From assembly GCA_029242085.1 (NCBI GenBank), contig JAQWUP010000036.1, positions 16,973 to 80,972 on the forward strand: a stretch of 64,000 nt of DNA, written 5' to 3'. The stretch is from Porticoccaceae bacterium. GTDB taxonomy: Bacteria; Pseudomonadota; Gammaproteobacteria; Pseudomonadales; Porticoccaceae. Positions within the stretch are counted from its first letter, which is position 1; each line of letters starts with the position of its first letter. Shown here piece by piece: positions 43,970-53,647 of this stretch. A program made the translations under genes and the position numbers. The notes beneath the pieces were generated by a model. It worked only from the letters and a program-made list of their open reading frames with translations. It was not told the origin of the DNA and made no database searches.

Positions 43970-45439
43970 ATGAAAAATTCTAATAAATTCTATATAAATG
44001 GAGAATGGGTGTCTCCATCGACAACTGAAAGCCTCGATGTAATAAATCCAGCTACCGCCGAGGTCATCGGTTCTGTTGCTATGGGCGGTAAAGCAGATGT
44101 CGATAATGCTGTGGCCGCCGCTAAAGAAGCATTTAAAACCTTCTCGAAAACCTCTACACAAGAGCGCTCAGAATTGCTCGGGCGCATTGTTGAGGCGTAT
44201 AAGAATAGAATGGGCGAGATTGCAGTGACTGTTTCGGAAGAAATGGGTGCGCCGATGAGTCTTGCCAATGCGGCGCAGGCACCGGCGGGTCTCGGCCATC
44301 TGATGTTCGCTCAAAAAGCTCTTGAGGGTTTTGAGTTTTCGCAGGACAAAGGCAGCTCGCATGTGGTGCGAGAGCCGGTCGGTGTCTGTGGAATGATCAC
44401 ACCCTGGAATTGGCCGGTAAATCAAATTACCGCAAAAGTTGGACCGGCCATTGCAGCGGGCTGCACAATGGTGCTTAAACCATCTGAAATTGCACCTTTT
44501 AATGCGATTATTTTTGCCGAAATTATGCATGAGGCGGGTACGCCTCCCGGTGTCTTTAATCTGGTTAATGGAGACGGACCCAATGTCGGTGTTGCGATGT
44601 CGGGCCACCCTGATATCGATATGATGTCCTTCACTGGTTCCACGCGTGCCGGTATTTCTGTCGCACAGGAGTCGGCTTATACCGTAAAACGTGTCGCCCA
44701 AGAGCTCGGTGGTAAGTCTGCCAATATCATCCTCGATGATGCTGACTTTGAGACTGTTGTCGCCAGAGATACGATAGGTATGTGCATGAATACAGGCCAG
44801 AGTTGTAATGCTCCGTCCCGGATGCTGGTACCGGCAAGTCGAATGGACGAAGCGGCGGCGATTGCCAAAGCTGCGGCGGAAAATATCATGGTAGGTGATC
44901 CCAGAGATGAAGCCATTCAAGTTGGCCCGTTGGTGTCAGAATTGCAGTTTGGGAAAGTACAGGCGCTAATACAAAAAGGCATTGACGAAGGCGCCAAGCT
45001 TGAAACTGGTGGTGTCGGTAGGCCGGATGGTCTGGATCGTGGTTATTTCGTCAAACCTACGATTTTCTCAAATGTGACCAATGATATGAGCATTGCTCAG
45101 GAAGAAATCTTTGGTCCGGTGCTGTCCATAATTGGCTACAACGACGATGATCACGCAGTCGAGATTGCCAATGACACCGTGTACGGGCTTTCGGCTTATG
45201 TAAGCTCTAATGACCTTGATCGGGCAAAAATCATTGCTGCGCAACTTCGTGCGGGTAATGTCCATATAAATGGCGCTAATCTTGACATAAATGCACCGTT
45301 TGGCGGCTATAAACAATCGGGAAATGGCCGTGAGTTTAGCGAGTGGGGTATGGAAGAATTTCTCGAGACAAAGGCAATTTTGGGTTATACACCGCCTAAA
45401 CAGCAAGCTGCTAAATCGGGAAAACTGGTCGATTTTTAG
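43970..45439 (+). CDS. Aldehyde dehydrogenase family protein
   Basis: NAD(P)-dependent aldehyde dehydrogenase of 489 residues. GMITPWNWPVNQI (Asn147), QELGGKSANIIL (Glu245) and MNTGQSCNAPSRM (Cys279) are the catalytic set. Strong site AAGGAG, 7 bases before ATG. Isolated between the bifunctional enzyme and a VOC gene. The substrate aldehyde is unknown; C-terminal FGGYKQSGNGREFSEWG is standard for the family. Confidence 0.92.
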   Translation: MKNSNKFYINGEWVSPSTTESLDVINPATAEVIGSVAMGGKADVDNAVAAAKEAFKTFSKTSTQERSELLGRIVEAYKNRMGEIAVTVSEEMGAPMSLANAAQAPAGLGHLMFAQKALEGFEFSQDKGSSHVVREPVGVCGMITPWNWPVNQITAKVGPAIAAGCTMVLKPSEIAPFNAIIFAEIMHEAGTPPGVFNLVNGDGPNVGVAMSGHPDIDMMSFTGSTRAGISVAQESAYTVKRVAQELGGKSANIILDDADFETVVARDTIGMCMNTGQSCNAPSRMLVPASRMDEAAAIAKAAAENIMVGDPRDEAIQVGPLVSELQFGKVQALIQKGIDEGAKLETGGVGRPDGLDRGYFVKPTIFSNVTNDMSIAQEEIFGPVLSIIGYNDDDHAVEIANDTVYGLSAYVSSNDLDRAKIIAAQLRAGNVHINGANLDINAPFGGYKQSGNGREFSEWGMEEFLETKAILGYTPPKQQAAKSGKLVDF

Positions 45440-45655
45440 TAAGATATACTGGCCGAGTAATGGCGTGCTCTGGCCCGGGCAATAACATTTGGGTGCGTCA
45501 TTAGGCACGGCTAGTTGAACTCTTCCTTGCGCTGATAAGGATACAGGTGGCGCGCTCTTTCGGCGCCATTGTCATAGACCCTTTAATTAACAAATGTATT
45601 AAATCTCTGATCATTTCCATGATTAAAGTTTTTAGACGTACTGGGAGAGATTACG

Positions 45656-46042
45656 ATGTCTACCTATTTAACCGCCACTGGCATCGCGGTCAGCGACCTC
45701 GAGGCTTCAACCAAGTTTTATACGGAGATGCTCGGAATGACCGTGTATCGAACCATTACGCTGGACACGATGGTTGAAAATATCCTAGGGTTTGAGGGTG
45801 TGCGCGGAACAGCTATTTTGTTGATGCAGTATAATGATAACCGAAACAGTCAAGATCTTCCTACCAAGTTGGTATTTAATGTTCCCGACGTGAGAGCCAT
45901 CATCAATGCCGCTAGAATCGCTGGCGTGGCTATTTATAAAGAAGCCACAGAGCATGAATCTATGGGTGGTGCCACTATTGGTTTTATAAAAGACCCAGAT
46001 GGTTATTTAATTGAGTTGATGCAAAAGCCAGTTAAAAAGTAA
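45656..46042 (+). CDS. VOC (glyoxalase/bleomycin-resistance fold) protein
   Basis: Single-module VOC protein of 128 residues: TATGIAVSDLEASTKFYTEMLGM at the N-terminus and IGFIKDPDGYLIELMQ at the C-terminus, where the final Glu is a usual metal ligand. The first ligand position is Ala-Val rather than His. It may be a lyase or isomerase acting on a small aldehyde or CoA ester. GGGAGAG precedes the ATG. Convergent with the thiolase. Confidence 0.85.
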   Translation: MSTYLTATGIAVSDLEASTKFYTEMLGMTVYRTITLDTMVENILGFEGVRGTAILLMQYNDNRNSQDLPTKLVFNVPDVRAIINAARIAGVAIYKEATEHESMGGATIGFIKDPDGYLIELMQKPVKK

Positions 46043-46090
46043 TCCTAGCTGGCTTAGTCATGCCTGTTAAATGAACTTACCAGTGATTAG

Positions 46091-47272
46091 CTAGGTCACT
46101 TCAAACAGTGACGCAGCACCCTGTCCACCACCGATGCACATGGTACAAACCACATAGCGGGCACCACGCCGTTTGCCCTCTATCAGCGCGTGGCCAACCA
46201 TACGTGCGCCAGACATCCCGTAAGGATGGCCAATGGATACCGCGCCACCATTTACATTGAGTCGGTCATTGGGAATGCCCAGAGTATCTCGGCAGTAGAT
46301 GACCTGGACGGCAAAGGCTTCGTTGAGTTCCCAGAGATCAATATCGTGCATTTGCAAGCCGGCCAATTTGAGGAGTTTGGGGACCGCATAGATCGGGCCT
46401 ATGCCCATTTCATCGGGTTCGCATCCGGCTACAGCTGTGGTTCGATAAATCCCCAATGGCTGCAGCCCAGATTTTTCGGCCATAACGGAGCTCATCACCA
46501 CGCAAGCGGAAGCGCCATCAGACAATTGGCTGGCATTGCCGGCGGTAATAACGCCATTCTCACGCACCGATTTTAGCCCTGCCAACCCTTCCAATGTTGT
46601 CTCGGGTCGATTGCCTTGATCTTTTTCCAGTAAAAAAGGTTGGTACGTCGTCTCGCCGGTTTCACGATTCTGAACAGCGATTTCCGATGGGAGAGGCACA
46701 ATCTCGTCGTCCAACTTGCCTGCTGCTTGCGCCGCTGCGGTGCGTTGTTGACTCTGCAGCGCGTATTCATCCTGCCTTTCGCGGCTGATGCCATAGCGTT
46801 TAGAGACAACCTCGGCGGTATCGATCATAGGGAGATACATATCTTTGTGTAGGGCGACTAGCTCCGGTGATATGGCACGATGCAAGTTCATATTTTCATT
46901 TTGCACCAGGCTGATGGACTCCAAGCCACCCGCCACTGCGATATCCATTTCACCGGCTAAAATTGATTTGGCGGCAGTGGCGATGGCCATCATTCCAGAG
47001 GAGCACTGGCGATCAACGGTCATTGCCGCGGTCGATGTAGGCAAACCAGCGGCCAACGCACATTGACGAGCCACGTTTTTGCCCTGAGTACCCTGAGGCA
47101 TTGAGCAACCCATGTAGGTATCTCCGACCGCATCGAGCGGAATGCCGGCTCGAGCGACTGCATGCTTTATAGCATGGCCACCGAGAGTGGGGGAGGTTGT
47201 ATTGTTAAAGGCTCCGCGGTAGGCACGGCCGATAGGGGTTCTTGCTGTTGATACAATAACGGCATCACGCAT
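46091..47272 (-). CDS. Acetyl-CoA acyltransferase (thiolase)
   Basis: Thiolase of 393 residues that cleaves 3-ketoacyl-CoA. Nucleophilic Cys90 is in [12 protein letters not shown], the general-base His in [17 protein letters not shown], and the second Cys in [12 protein letters not shown]. The N-terminus [22 protein letters not shown] is typical. GGAG precedes the ATG by about 9 bases. It lies downstream of two acyl-CoA dehydrogenase genes on the same strand (45-base gap), giving a compact beta-oxidation operon. Confidence 0.94.
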   Translation of the reverse strand: MRDAVIVSTARTPIGRAYRGAFNNTTSPTLGGHAIKHAVARAGIPLDAVGDTYMGCSMPQGTQGKNVARQCALAAGLPTSTAAMTVDRQCSSGMMAIATAAKSILAGEMDIAVAGGLESISLVQNENMNLHRAISPELVALHKDMYLPMIDTAEVVSKRYGISRERQDEYALQSQQRTAAAQAAGKLDDEIVPLPSEIAVQNRETGETTYQPFLLEKDQGNRPETTLEGLAGLKSVRENGVITAGNASQLSDGASACVVMSSVMAEKSGLQPLGIYRTTAVAGCEPDEMGIGPIYAVPKLLKLAGLQMHDIDLWELNEAFAVQVIYCRDTLGIPNDRLNVNGGAVSIGHPYGMSGARMVGHALIEGKRRGARYVVCTMCIGGGQGAASLFEVT

Positions 47273-47286
47273 TTTAGGGTTCTCCG

Positions 47287-47297
47287 TGGGTGAAATT
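47287..47297. promoter_or_regulatory. TTCACCCA-type site before the thiolase gene
   Basis: TGGGTGAAATT, reverse complement AATTTCACCCA, lies 15-25 bases upstream of the thiolase start on the minus strand, in the short gap after the acyl-CoA dehydrogenase gene. It could be a coincidental match. Confidence 0.25.
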
Positions 47298-47317
47298 CTA
47301 GTGTGTGCGCTCTAATA

Positions 47318-48457
47318 TCAGTAGCCAGAGAGCTCTGCGTAGCGATTTAAGTGGTAACGGTGATCACCAAAGAGCATTTGCGCGATTCGCGCCCGTTTAA
47401 TAAAGAACCCTATATCAAACTCATCGGTCATTCCGATACCGCCATGCATTTGTATGGATTCATTGGTGGCGAGCTGTGCTACCTTGCAGGCTTTTACCTT
47501 AGAGGCGCTGGCTATCACACTGGCGTTCCCGGCTGAGTCGTCGAGGGAGCGCAGAGCTGCTAAAACGGTGGACTTGCAAAGCTCTATATCACTCCACAGG
47601 GTAGCTGCACGATGCTGCAGAGCCTGAAAAGAACCAATATTGACGCCAAACTGCTTGCGTTCTTTTAGATATCGCACAGTTCTTTGCAGGCATTCACTGG
47701 CAACACCCAACAGCTCGGCCGATAAATGGATATTGGCAATATTAAGCGCAGCGGTCAGCGGCACCAGACCTTGATCGAGAGTACCGATAAGCTGATCTTT
47801 GCCCACAGTGACATCGCTGAACTGAATATTCGCAGTAATGCGGCTGTCCATCATTAGGGTGCCACTCACTTCGATACCGGGGGTGTCGCGGGGTATCAAA
47901 AACAGAGAGATCCCCCCACTGTCCCCGGGCCTGCCCGCGCTGCGGGCAGACACAATAAGTTGATCAGCTATCTGCCCATCGACGACCATCGATTTGCCGC
48001 CATTTAGTATAAAGCCGCCAGTCGATTTGGTGACCGATGCAGCAATATTTAAAGGATCGGGCCTCGGTGTCTCATCCAGCGCTAGTGCCAGCGTCAAATT
48101 GCCCATGGCGATCTCAGGGAGCCACTGCGCTCTCTGCTGTTCACTGCCTGCCTCGAGCAGTATCGAAACGCCGAGGACCGCTGTTGCAAACATGGGAGAA
48201 TTGGCCAGGTTGTTGCCGGTTTGCTCCATAAGTTGCCCCATCGCTACATGACTAGAGCCAAGCCCACCATACTGTTCTGGAATTAACAGACTGGGCCAGC
48301 CGAGCTCAATCATTTGTTGCCATAGGTTCTGCGAATATCCGACGGGATTATTGGTGTCGCGTATTTCCCTAAGCAGACTGGGACCTGCATTGTCAGTGAG
48401 AAAGCTTTGCGCCGACTCACGAACCATTTGTTCTTCTTCATTCAATATTAGTTGCAT
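47318..48457 (-). CDS. Acyl-CoA dehydrogenase, likely subunit of a heteromeric enzyme
   Basis: ACAD-family protein of 379 residues: GWPSLLIPEQYGGLGSSHVAMG in the N-terminal helical domain, LALALDETPRPDP in the middle, then SIQMHGGIGMTDEFDIGFFIKRAR. The middle domain lacks the clear TEP.AGSD sequence of its partner, and the end differs from the FAD-anchoring ending IEGGTSEV. It begins 2 bases after the stop of a second ACAD gene. Adjacent, unequal ACAD genes of this kind encode alpha2beta2 dehydrogenases in steroid side-chain degradation (ChsE type); that is the analogy used here, not proof of a steroid substrate. Confidence 0.9.
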   Translation of the reverse strand: MQLILNEEEQMVRESAQSFLTDNAGPSLLREIRDTNNPVGYSQNLWQQMIELGWPSLLIPEQYGGLGSSHVAMGQLMEQTGNNLANSPMFATAVLGVSILLEAGSEQQRAQWLPEIAMGNLTLALALDETPRPDPLNIAASVTKSTGGFILNGGKSMVVDGQIADQLIVSARSAGRPGDSGGISLFLIPRDTPGIEVSGTLMMDSRITANIQFSDVTVGKDQLIGTLDQGLVPLTAALNIANIHLSAELLGVASECLQRTVRYLKERKQFGVNIGSFQALQHRAATLWSDIELCKSTVLAALRSLDDSAGNASVIASASKVKACKVAQLATNESIQMHGGIGMTDEFDIGFFIKRARIAQMLFGDHRYHLNRYAELSGY

Positions 48458-48459
48458 GA

Positions 48460-49611
48460 TTAACCCAGCCCTAAAATACGTTTGGCGATGATGTTGAGTT
48501 GTACCTCTGAGGTGCCACCCTCAATGGTGTTACCTTTTGAGCGCAACCATAACCGTGCCTCAGAATCCTGACTCCAGCTCATGGCATTAAAGCCCTCACT
48601 GGCGATCAACAACTCCCGTCTCCGCTGGTTGAGTTGAGTGCCATAGAGCTTGAGCATGGCTGATGAATTGCCGACGCTGGCTACGGCTGTTTCATCTCTG
48701 ACGCGCTCGATAGTGAGTTGATGAGATTGGAAGTCGATCTCCCATTCGGCCAGTTCTGCGCGCAACACGGAGTCTTTTAGGTGCCCATCTTTTGTGCCGA
48801 TGGATTCTACAGCGCGCTGGGCGACGGTTTTTTCGGCGGGCACATTACCGATTCGGCCAAGCATTTCACGCTCGTGAGTCAATAGATATTTCGCAATAGC
48901 CCATCCGTTATTGATTTCGCCTACCACCTGGTCTTTGTCGACGCGAACATTATCGAGGAACGTTTCGCAGAAGGGCGAGCGACCAGAGATAAGCTGGATC
49001 GGCCGCACGGTGACACCTGGGGACTTCATATCAAACAACACTAGGCTAATGCCGCCATGTTTTGCGGTGGTGTTAGTTTTGACCAAACAAAACATCCAGT
49101 CCGATTTATCTGCATAGCTAGTCCAAACTTTTTGCCCGTTGATCACAAAGTAGTCACCCCTATCCTCAGCATTGGCTTGTAGCCCAGCCAGATCTGAGCC
49201 GGCATTGGGTTCACTGTAACCTTGACACCAGCGGATCTCCCCACGGATGATGCCTGGTAAGTGCTGCTGCTTGAGGGCCTCTGTTCCAAACTCTAGTATT
49301 GCCGGACCGATCATCTCAGTTCCCATGCTGGCCAGCGGAGCCCGTGCAGTGATAGCGGCCAGTTCTTCTTTGAGTACTTTTGCCTGATCCTTGCTTAGAC
49401 CACCGCCACCGTATGTCTTGGGGAAGGTAGGTGCCGTCCAGCCTCTATCAGCCATTCGCGTTAGCCATAGTTTCTGATCATCACTGGAAAACACATAGTC
49501 GCGACCACCCCAGCACTTCTCACTCTCAGGCATATAGGTCCGCATACTGGCGGGACAATTTTCTTCAAGCCATCGACGGGTATCCTCTCTAAATGTCATT
49601 AAATCTGACAC
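48460..49611 (-). CDS. Acyl-CoA dehydrogenase, partner subunit
   Basis: ACAD-family protein of 383 residues. GWTAPTFPKTYGGGGLS, then WCQGYSEPNAGSDLAGLQANAE, VINGQKVWTSYADKSDWMFCLVKT and C-terminal GNTIEGGTSEVQLNIIAKRILGL are typical of the FadE/ChsE subunit that holds the complete FAD and substrate sites. AGGAG precedes the GTG start at 49611 by 7-8 bases; ATG 49599 is an alternative. First gene of an operon with the second ACAD and the thiolase. Confidence 0.92.
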   Translation of the reverse strand: MSDLMTFREDTRRWLEENCPASMRTYMPESEKCWGGRDYVFSSDDQKLWLTRMADRGWTAPTFPKTYGGGGLSKDQAKVLKEELAAITARAPLASMGTEMIGPAILEFGTEALKQQHLPGIIRGEIRWCQGYSEPNAGSDLAGLQANAEDRGDYFVINGQKVWTSYADKSDWMFCLVKTNTTAKHGGISLVLFDMKSPGVTVRPIQLISGRSPFCETFLDNVRVDKDQVVGEINNGWAIAKYLLTHEREMLGRIGNVPAEKTVAQRAVESIGTKDGHLKDSVLRAELAEWEIDFQSHQLTIERVRDETAVASVGNSSAMLKLYGTQLNQRRRELLIASEGFNAMSWSQDSEARLWLRSKGNTIEGGTSEVQLNIIAKRILGLG

Positions 49612-49934
49612 AGTATCTCCTCTCCGAAGGTTTTAACGATTGGAAAGTAAGTTAGCAGAAAAAGATACTAAGGGCCGAATTTATGATGAGTTTTGAGGTG
49701 ACAATTTCACCCAAAACGCGTCCTTCATATAACGGGTGACGCATTACTTGCACTGGTTCTTTAAGCAACTAATTAGCTTTTTAGTGCGGATGTTATGTCT
49801 GCACGAGACAGAAGATATTTGTGAATAAAAAATGGGTGCTTTTCCTTGGCAATGTTGGGAGGTTTTTGACTGATCCGTTAAGATGAGACACTCGGAAATC
49901 AAGGAGATTGGGCCCAGTCTTACGGTTTTTACCT
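49612..49934. other. Divergent intergenic region with paired TTCACCC/GGGTGA sites
   Basis: There is no gene here. TTTCACCCAAAA (49705-49716) and AACGGGTGAC (49731-49740) form an inverted pair with CACCC and GGGTG 21 bases apart, close to the 22-base spacing seen at 22767. A third ATGGGTG is at 49832-49838. Confidence 0.5.
49705..49740. promoter_or_regulatory. Inverted pair of TTCACCC half-sites
   Basis: TTTCACCC...GGGTGAC with 21 bases between the CACCC and GGGTG cores. It lies 94 bases before the ACAD operon start and about 195 bases before the MDR gene on the other strand. Confidence 0.45.
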
Positions 49935-50948
49935 ATGAATATGCTAATACAAGAAAATCGACAAGTTCTTATTAAGTCTTTACCGCAAGGTAAACTGGAG
50001 ACAGGTAATTTTTATATCGAATCTGTCAAAGTGCCAGTTGTGGGTGAGGGTCAAGTACTGGTGAAGACAGCCGCCTTCTCAATCTCGGCGGGTACTCGAG
50101 CTGGTTTGCAGGGTAGCGCAAGTTACGCGGGTGGGCCCTCTGCCGGTAATGTTATGAATGGTAGCGGTATTGGTCAGGTTGTTTTAAGCCGCTGCGAAGC
50201 TATCCCGGTTGGCCATTGGGTTAAAGCATCGACGGGCTGGCAGGATTACTCGGTGCATAATGGCGCAGACACAGAGATTATTCCGCATGGCTATGACCCA
50301 GTCTCCTATCTTGGACCTCTGGGAATCAATGGTCTGACAGCCTATTTTGGACTTGTTGACGTCGGTCAACCCCGTGAGGGTGATACTGTTTTGGTGTCCG
50401 CTGCTGCCGGATCAGTGGGTCATTTAGCCGGACAAATAGCCAAAATTAACGGTGCGCACGTCATCGGTGTCTGTGGCAGTGATGCCAAGAGAAATATTCT
50501 GGTTTCTGAGTTAGGGTTTGATGCGGCGGTCAATTACAGGGATGACGACTTTCGTCAAAAATTAAAGATTGCCACGCCGAATGGCGTGGATGTGTACTTT
50601 GATAATACTGGGGGCATGATTTTGGGATCTGCCCTGTTCCGCATGAATATCGGTGGCCGTATTGCTTGCTGTGGCGTTGTCTCGCAATATGATACTGATC
50701 GACCAGCACCGAGTCCCAAGGGGATCCCTGGATTACTTATCAACAAGCGCGTCACGATGCGGGGTTTTCTGATTTATGATTATGCTGATCGGTTTGCCGA
50801 GGGACGTGAGACATTGCACAAGTGGATATCCAGCGGTGAGTTAAAAAGTTTTACCGATAGAGTGCAGGGGCTTGAGTCTGCTCCAGGGGCACTTGTCAAC
50901 TTGCTCGCTGGTGGCAACATTGGAACTCGAATTGTTGATCTGAATTAA
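49935..50948 (+). CDS. Zinc-free MDR family NADP-dependent reductase
   Basis: Medium-chain reductase of 337 residues. GEGQVLVKTAAFSISAGTR and the cofactor motif LVSAAAGSVGHLAGQIAKINGAHVIGVCGS (about 150-180) place it with NADPH-dependent alkenal/one reductases such as CurA and prostaglandin reductase. No zinc-binding cysteines are seen. It probably reduces or oxidises an alpha,beta-unsaturated carbonyl. The start is uncertain: ATG 49935 gives a sensible N-terminus but no good site; AAGGAG at 49901 is too far from it and too close to the track's TTG 49908. The aldehyde dehydrogenase gene follows after 23 bases. Confidence 0.85.
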   Translation: MNMLIQENRQVLIKSLPQGKLETGNFYIESVKVPVVGEGQVLVKTAAFSISAGTRAGLQGSASYAGGPSAGNVMNGSGIGQVVLSRCEAIPVGHWVKASTGWQDYSVHNGADTEIIPHGYDPVSYLGPLGINGLTAYFGLVDVGQPREGDTVLVSAAAGSVGHLAGQIAKINGAHVIGVCGSDAKRNILVSELGFDAAVNYRDDDFRQKLKIATPNGVDVYFDNTGGMILGSALFRMNIGGRIACCGVVSQYDTDRPAPSPKGIPGLLINKRVTMRGFLIYDYADRFAEGRETLHKWISSGELKSFTDRVQGLESAPGALVNLLAGGNIGTRIVDLN

Positions 50949-50971
50949 ATTTAATTGATTGTCAAGAAATT

Positions 50972-52411
50972 ATGAAAAAAATAAAGCGAAATTTTATTGC
51001 CGGAGAGTGGCTGGATGGCGCCAGCGCTGAAGATAATATCAATCCTTCAGATACGTCGGATATTATTGGCGAGTATGCGCATGCCAGTGTCGCTCAGACT
51101 GAGCAGGCGATCGATGCCGCGTATCAAGCCGCGTCGGTCTGGAAGAATTCGTCGATTCAGTATCGCAGTGATATGTTGGACAATATCGGCAGTGAAATAC
51201 TGCGTCGCAGGGAGGAGATAGGTGAGCTGGTATCTCGCGAAGAAGGTAAAACACGAGTCGAAGGTATTGGTGAGGCGACGCGAGCGGGTCAGGTTTTTAA
51301 ATTTTTTGCCGGAGAGGCACTGCGCCCGGGTGGAGAGTTTATTGATTCGGTTCGATCTGGTCTAGACGTCTCTGTCACCCGCTTCCCAGTGGGGGTTGTG
51401 GGTCTAATTCTGCCGTGGAATTTCCCAATTGCTATTCCTGCATGGAAAGTGGCACCTGCACTGGCCTATGGTAATGCTGTGGTGTTCAAACCCGCTGAAC
51501 TGGTTCCTGCCACCGCCCACTTGATGACCGAGATAATTGTCAATGCGGGCGTCCCCGATGGGGTTTTCAATCTTGTTATGGGTAGTGGCACGGAGGTGGG
51601 CGCAACCATAGTCAATCACTCCATGGTTGATGCTATCAGTTTCACCGGTTCTGTCCGCACAGGTCGTAACGTTGCGGCGGCGGCGGTGTCTCGTATGGCC
51701 AAGGTGCAGCTTGAAATGGGCGGTAAAAACCCCCTGATTGTGTTGGATGACGCCGACCTGCCCACGGCGGTTGAATGTGCTGTCAACGGCGCCTACTTTT
51801 CTACCGGGCAGCGCTGTACGGCGTCAAGCCGTCTAATCGTTACCGAGGGTATCCACGATAAATTTATAGCGGCTGTCAGCGAGCGCTTGGCAAATTTGAC
51901 TGTCGATCATGCACTCAAAGCAGGCACTGATATTGGTCCCGTGGTCGATCAACGTCAGTTGCAGCAAAATCTCGATTACATCCAGATTGGTATTAACGAA
52001 GGTGCCAATCTGGTGTGGGGTGGCGAGCAAGTATCTCGTGATACACATGGCTTCTTTATGACGCCGGCGCTGTTCACTGAGTCGAACAATAATATGCGAA
52101 TTAATCGCGAAGAGGTGTTTGGTCCTGTGGCTACGGTTATTCGAGTCAAGGACTATGACGAGGCCCTGGCAACTGCTAATGACACTGAGTTTGGTTTGTC
52201 ATCCGGTATTGTGACGACGTCCCTGAAGTATTCGAGCCATTTCAAGCGGCATATTCAGTCTGGTGTCGCATCTGTCAACGTGCCTACAGCCGGTGTTGAT
52301 TACCATGTTCCCTTCGGAGGTATCAAGAGTTCCAGTTATGGTTCGCGGGAGCAGGGGAGCTATGCAAAGGAGTTCTACACTACAGTAAAGACTGCTTATA
52401 CACTGCCCTAA
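50972..52411 (+). CDS. Aldehyde dehydrogenase, 2-oxoglutarate semialdehyde dehydrogenase-like
   Basis: NAD(P)-dependent aldehyde dehydrogenase of 479 residues. GLILPWNFPIAIPAWKVAPALAYGN (Asn150), QLEMGGKNPLIVLDD (Glu248) and YFSTGQRCTASSRLIV (Cys282) are the catalytic set. The GGKNPLIVLDDAD and SVNVPTAGVDYHVPFGGIKSSSYGSREQG segments resemble 2-oxoglutarate (alpha-ketoglutaric) semialdehyde dehydrogenases of sugar-acid pathways. That would link the sugar-acid genes to the TCA cycle, but substrate specificity within the family varies. Convergent with the aldo/keto reductase gene. Confidence 0.9.
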   Translation: MKKIKRNFIAGEWLDGASAEDNINPSDTSDIIGEYAHASVAQTEQAIDAAYQAASVWKNSSIQYRSDMLDNIGSEILRRREEIGELVSREEGKTRVEGIGEATRAGQVFKFFAGEALRPGGEFIDSVRSGLDVSVTRFPVGVVGLILPWNFPIAIPAWKVAPALAYGNAVVFKPAELVPATAHLMTEIIVNAGVPDGVFNLVMGSGTEVGATIVNHSMVDAISFTGSVRTGRNVAAAAVSRMAKVQLEMGGKNPLIVLDDADLPTAVECAVNGAYFSTGQRCTASSRLIVTEGIHDKFIAAVSERLANLTVDHALKAGTDIGPVVDQRQLQQNLDYIQIGINEGANLVWGGEQVSRDTHGFFMTPALFTESNNNMRINREEVFGPVATVIRVKDYDEALATANDTEFGLSSGIVTTSLKYSSHFKRHIQSGVASVNVPTAGVDYHVPFGGIKSSSYGSREQGSYAKEFYTTVKTAYTLP

Positions 52412-52512
52412 GACTCTGTTTAGAAGAGATTTTTTTGGTTTCGGTACCACACAGATTGCAAAATGTTAATTCAGAATAGATGTCATCGAACGGGTATGGT
52501 GCGGCCGACTCA

Positions 52513-53625
52513 TTAGCTACTCGGCGACCTGAGGGATAGTTTGAACTGATCGTACTCTGATCGGCTCTCAAAAACTTGGCTATCATTCCATAGTACTTGC
52601 CAATCACCTGCGGCCTCAGGCCACAAAAATACCTGGCCCCAAATCAGACGGTTATCCATATCGATCCCCGGATTTTCCTCAGAACCATCTCCCGAAATAC
52701 GCAGGAGTTGCTCGGGGCTCAGCAGATCTTCGGTCGCGGCCAATAAATTTTCGTGTATTCGCTTTGGTGTTGTCGACATTGCCACGTAACCGCCACTGCC
52801 ATTCTCTCTTTGGGCTGCCCAGCTCAATGCGATCCGTGCAGGCGAAACACCGAGCTCCGAGGCGAGGTCGCAAAGCGTAGCATTATCGAGGTCGCTTAGA
52901 TGTTCGTCGAACCGATCCCGAGCCGGGCGATTTGGTGATCCTAATGACATATAACCGGTGCACAGGATGTTTTCCGATTCAAACTGTCGGCGAAGTGCGG
53001 TCTGCTGCATAAGAGGGTGCATTTCCATTTGATTACATGAAGGCCGTTCTGTTATTCCCACATCACGGAGCAACAAGTTCATGCAGGTTGCGGTATGATT
53101 TGAGGTTCCAATATCGACTATCTTTCCTGCTCTTTTGGCTTTGCATAGTTCTTCCCATGTCTCCATAAACTCCTCATGGATATAGGGAACTGCATCGGAA
53201 CTCCGAAATTCGGTACCTGCGCCATGGATATGTGCATTCGGCCAGGGCCAATGGTTCAGATACATATCAATTTGGTCAATGCCGAGTGCTGTCAGTGTCC
53301 CCTCCAATGCCGGCAAAACATCTTTGGGGTTCATATGACCGTTCCAAAGTTTGCCAGTAATGAAGAGATCCTCCACCGATGATATATACCCAAGACGCAT
53401 CGATTGTTTTATTGCAGCGCCGATCAGTGCCTCATTTTCGTATGCACGAGCTGTATCTAAGTGGCGCCAACCCAATCGAATGGCCTCTAAAGTAGCCTGA
53501 TACATGTGCTCTTGCGCCCAATCTGAATGGAATGTCCCAAATGCGGCGACGGGCATGGCAACGCCACTGTTCAGTCTAATCTTGCGAACGGATTCCGGAT
53601 CAATAAGTTGTAGAGAGTTATCCAT
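52513..53625 (-). CDS. Aldo/keto reductase
   Basis: AKR-superfamily NADP(H) oxidoreductase of 370 residues. The catalytic tetrad is visible: Asp57 and Tyr62 in HLDTARAYENEA, Lys92 in ITGKLW and His125 in YLNHWPW. The total is longer than usual (about 320), mainly through a C-terminal tail after DNRLIWGQVFLWPE, where relatives end. It is downstream of the zinc alcohol dehydrogenase (22-base gap), so the two probably form a polyol/aldose oxidation-reduction pair. Confidence 0.9.
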   Translation of the reverse strand: MDNSLQLIDPESVRKIRLNSGVAMPVAAFGTFHSDWAQEHMYQATLEAIRLGWRHLDTARAYENEALIGAAIKQSMRLGYISSVEDLFITGKLWNGHMNPKDVLPALEGTLTALGIDQIDMYLNHWPWPNAHIHGAGTEFRSSDAVPYIHEEFMETWEELCKAKRAGKIVDIGTSNHTATCMNLLLRDVGITERPSCNQMEMHPLMQQTALRRQFESENILCTGYMSLGSPNRPARDRFDEHLSDLDNATLCDLASELGVSPARIALSWAAQRENGSGGYVAMSTTPKRIHENLLAATEDLLSPEQLLRISGDGSEENPGIDMDNRLIWGQVFLWPEAAGDWQVLWNDSQVFESRSEYDQFKLSLRSPSS

Positions 53626-53647
53626 TAACTTGCTTTACTCCGTATGC

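Noticed and set aside
44168-44920. 250-codon minus-strand ORF inside the aldehyde dehydrogenase gene
   Set aside because: Shadow of a conserved gene; its His- and Arg-rich composition reflects the opposite frame.
46043-46096. CTAGCT...AGCTAG inverted repeat between the VOC gene and thiolase
   Set aside because: The loop is too long and there is no T-run; part lies at the thiolase stop.
52414-52437. Possible terminator after the aldehyde dehydrogenase
   Set aside because: CTCT/AGAG is only a 4-bp stem, although T7 follows; too weak to call.
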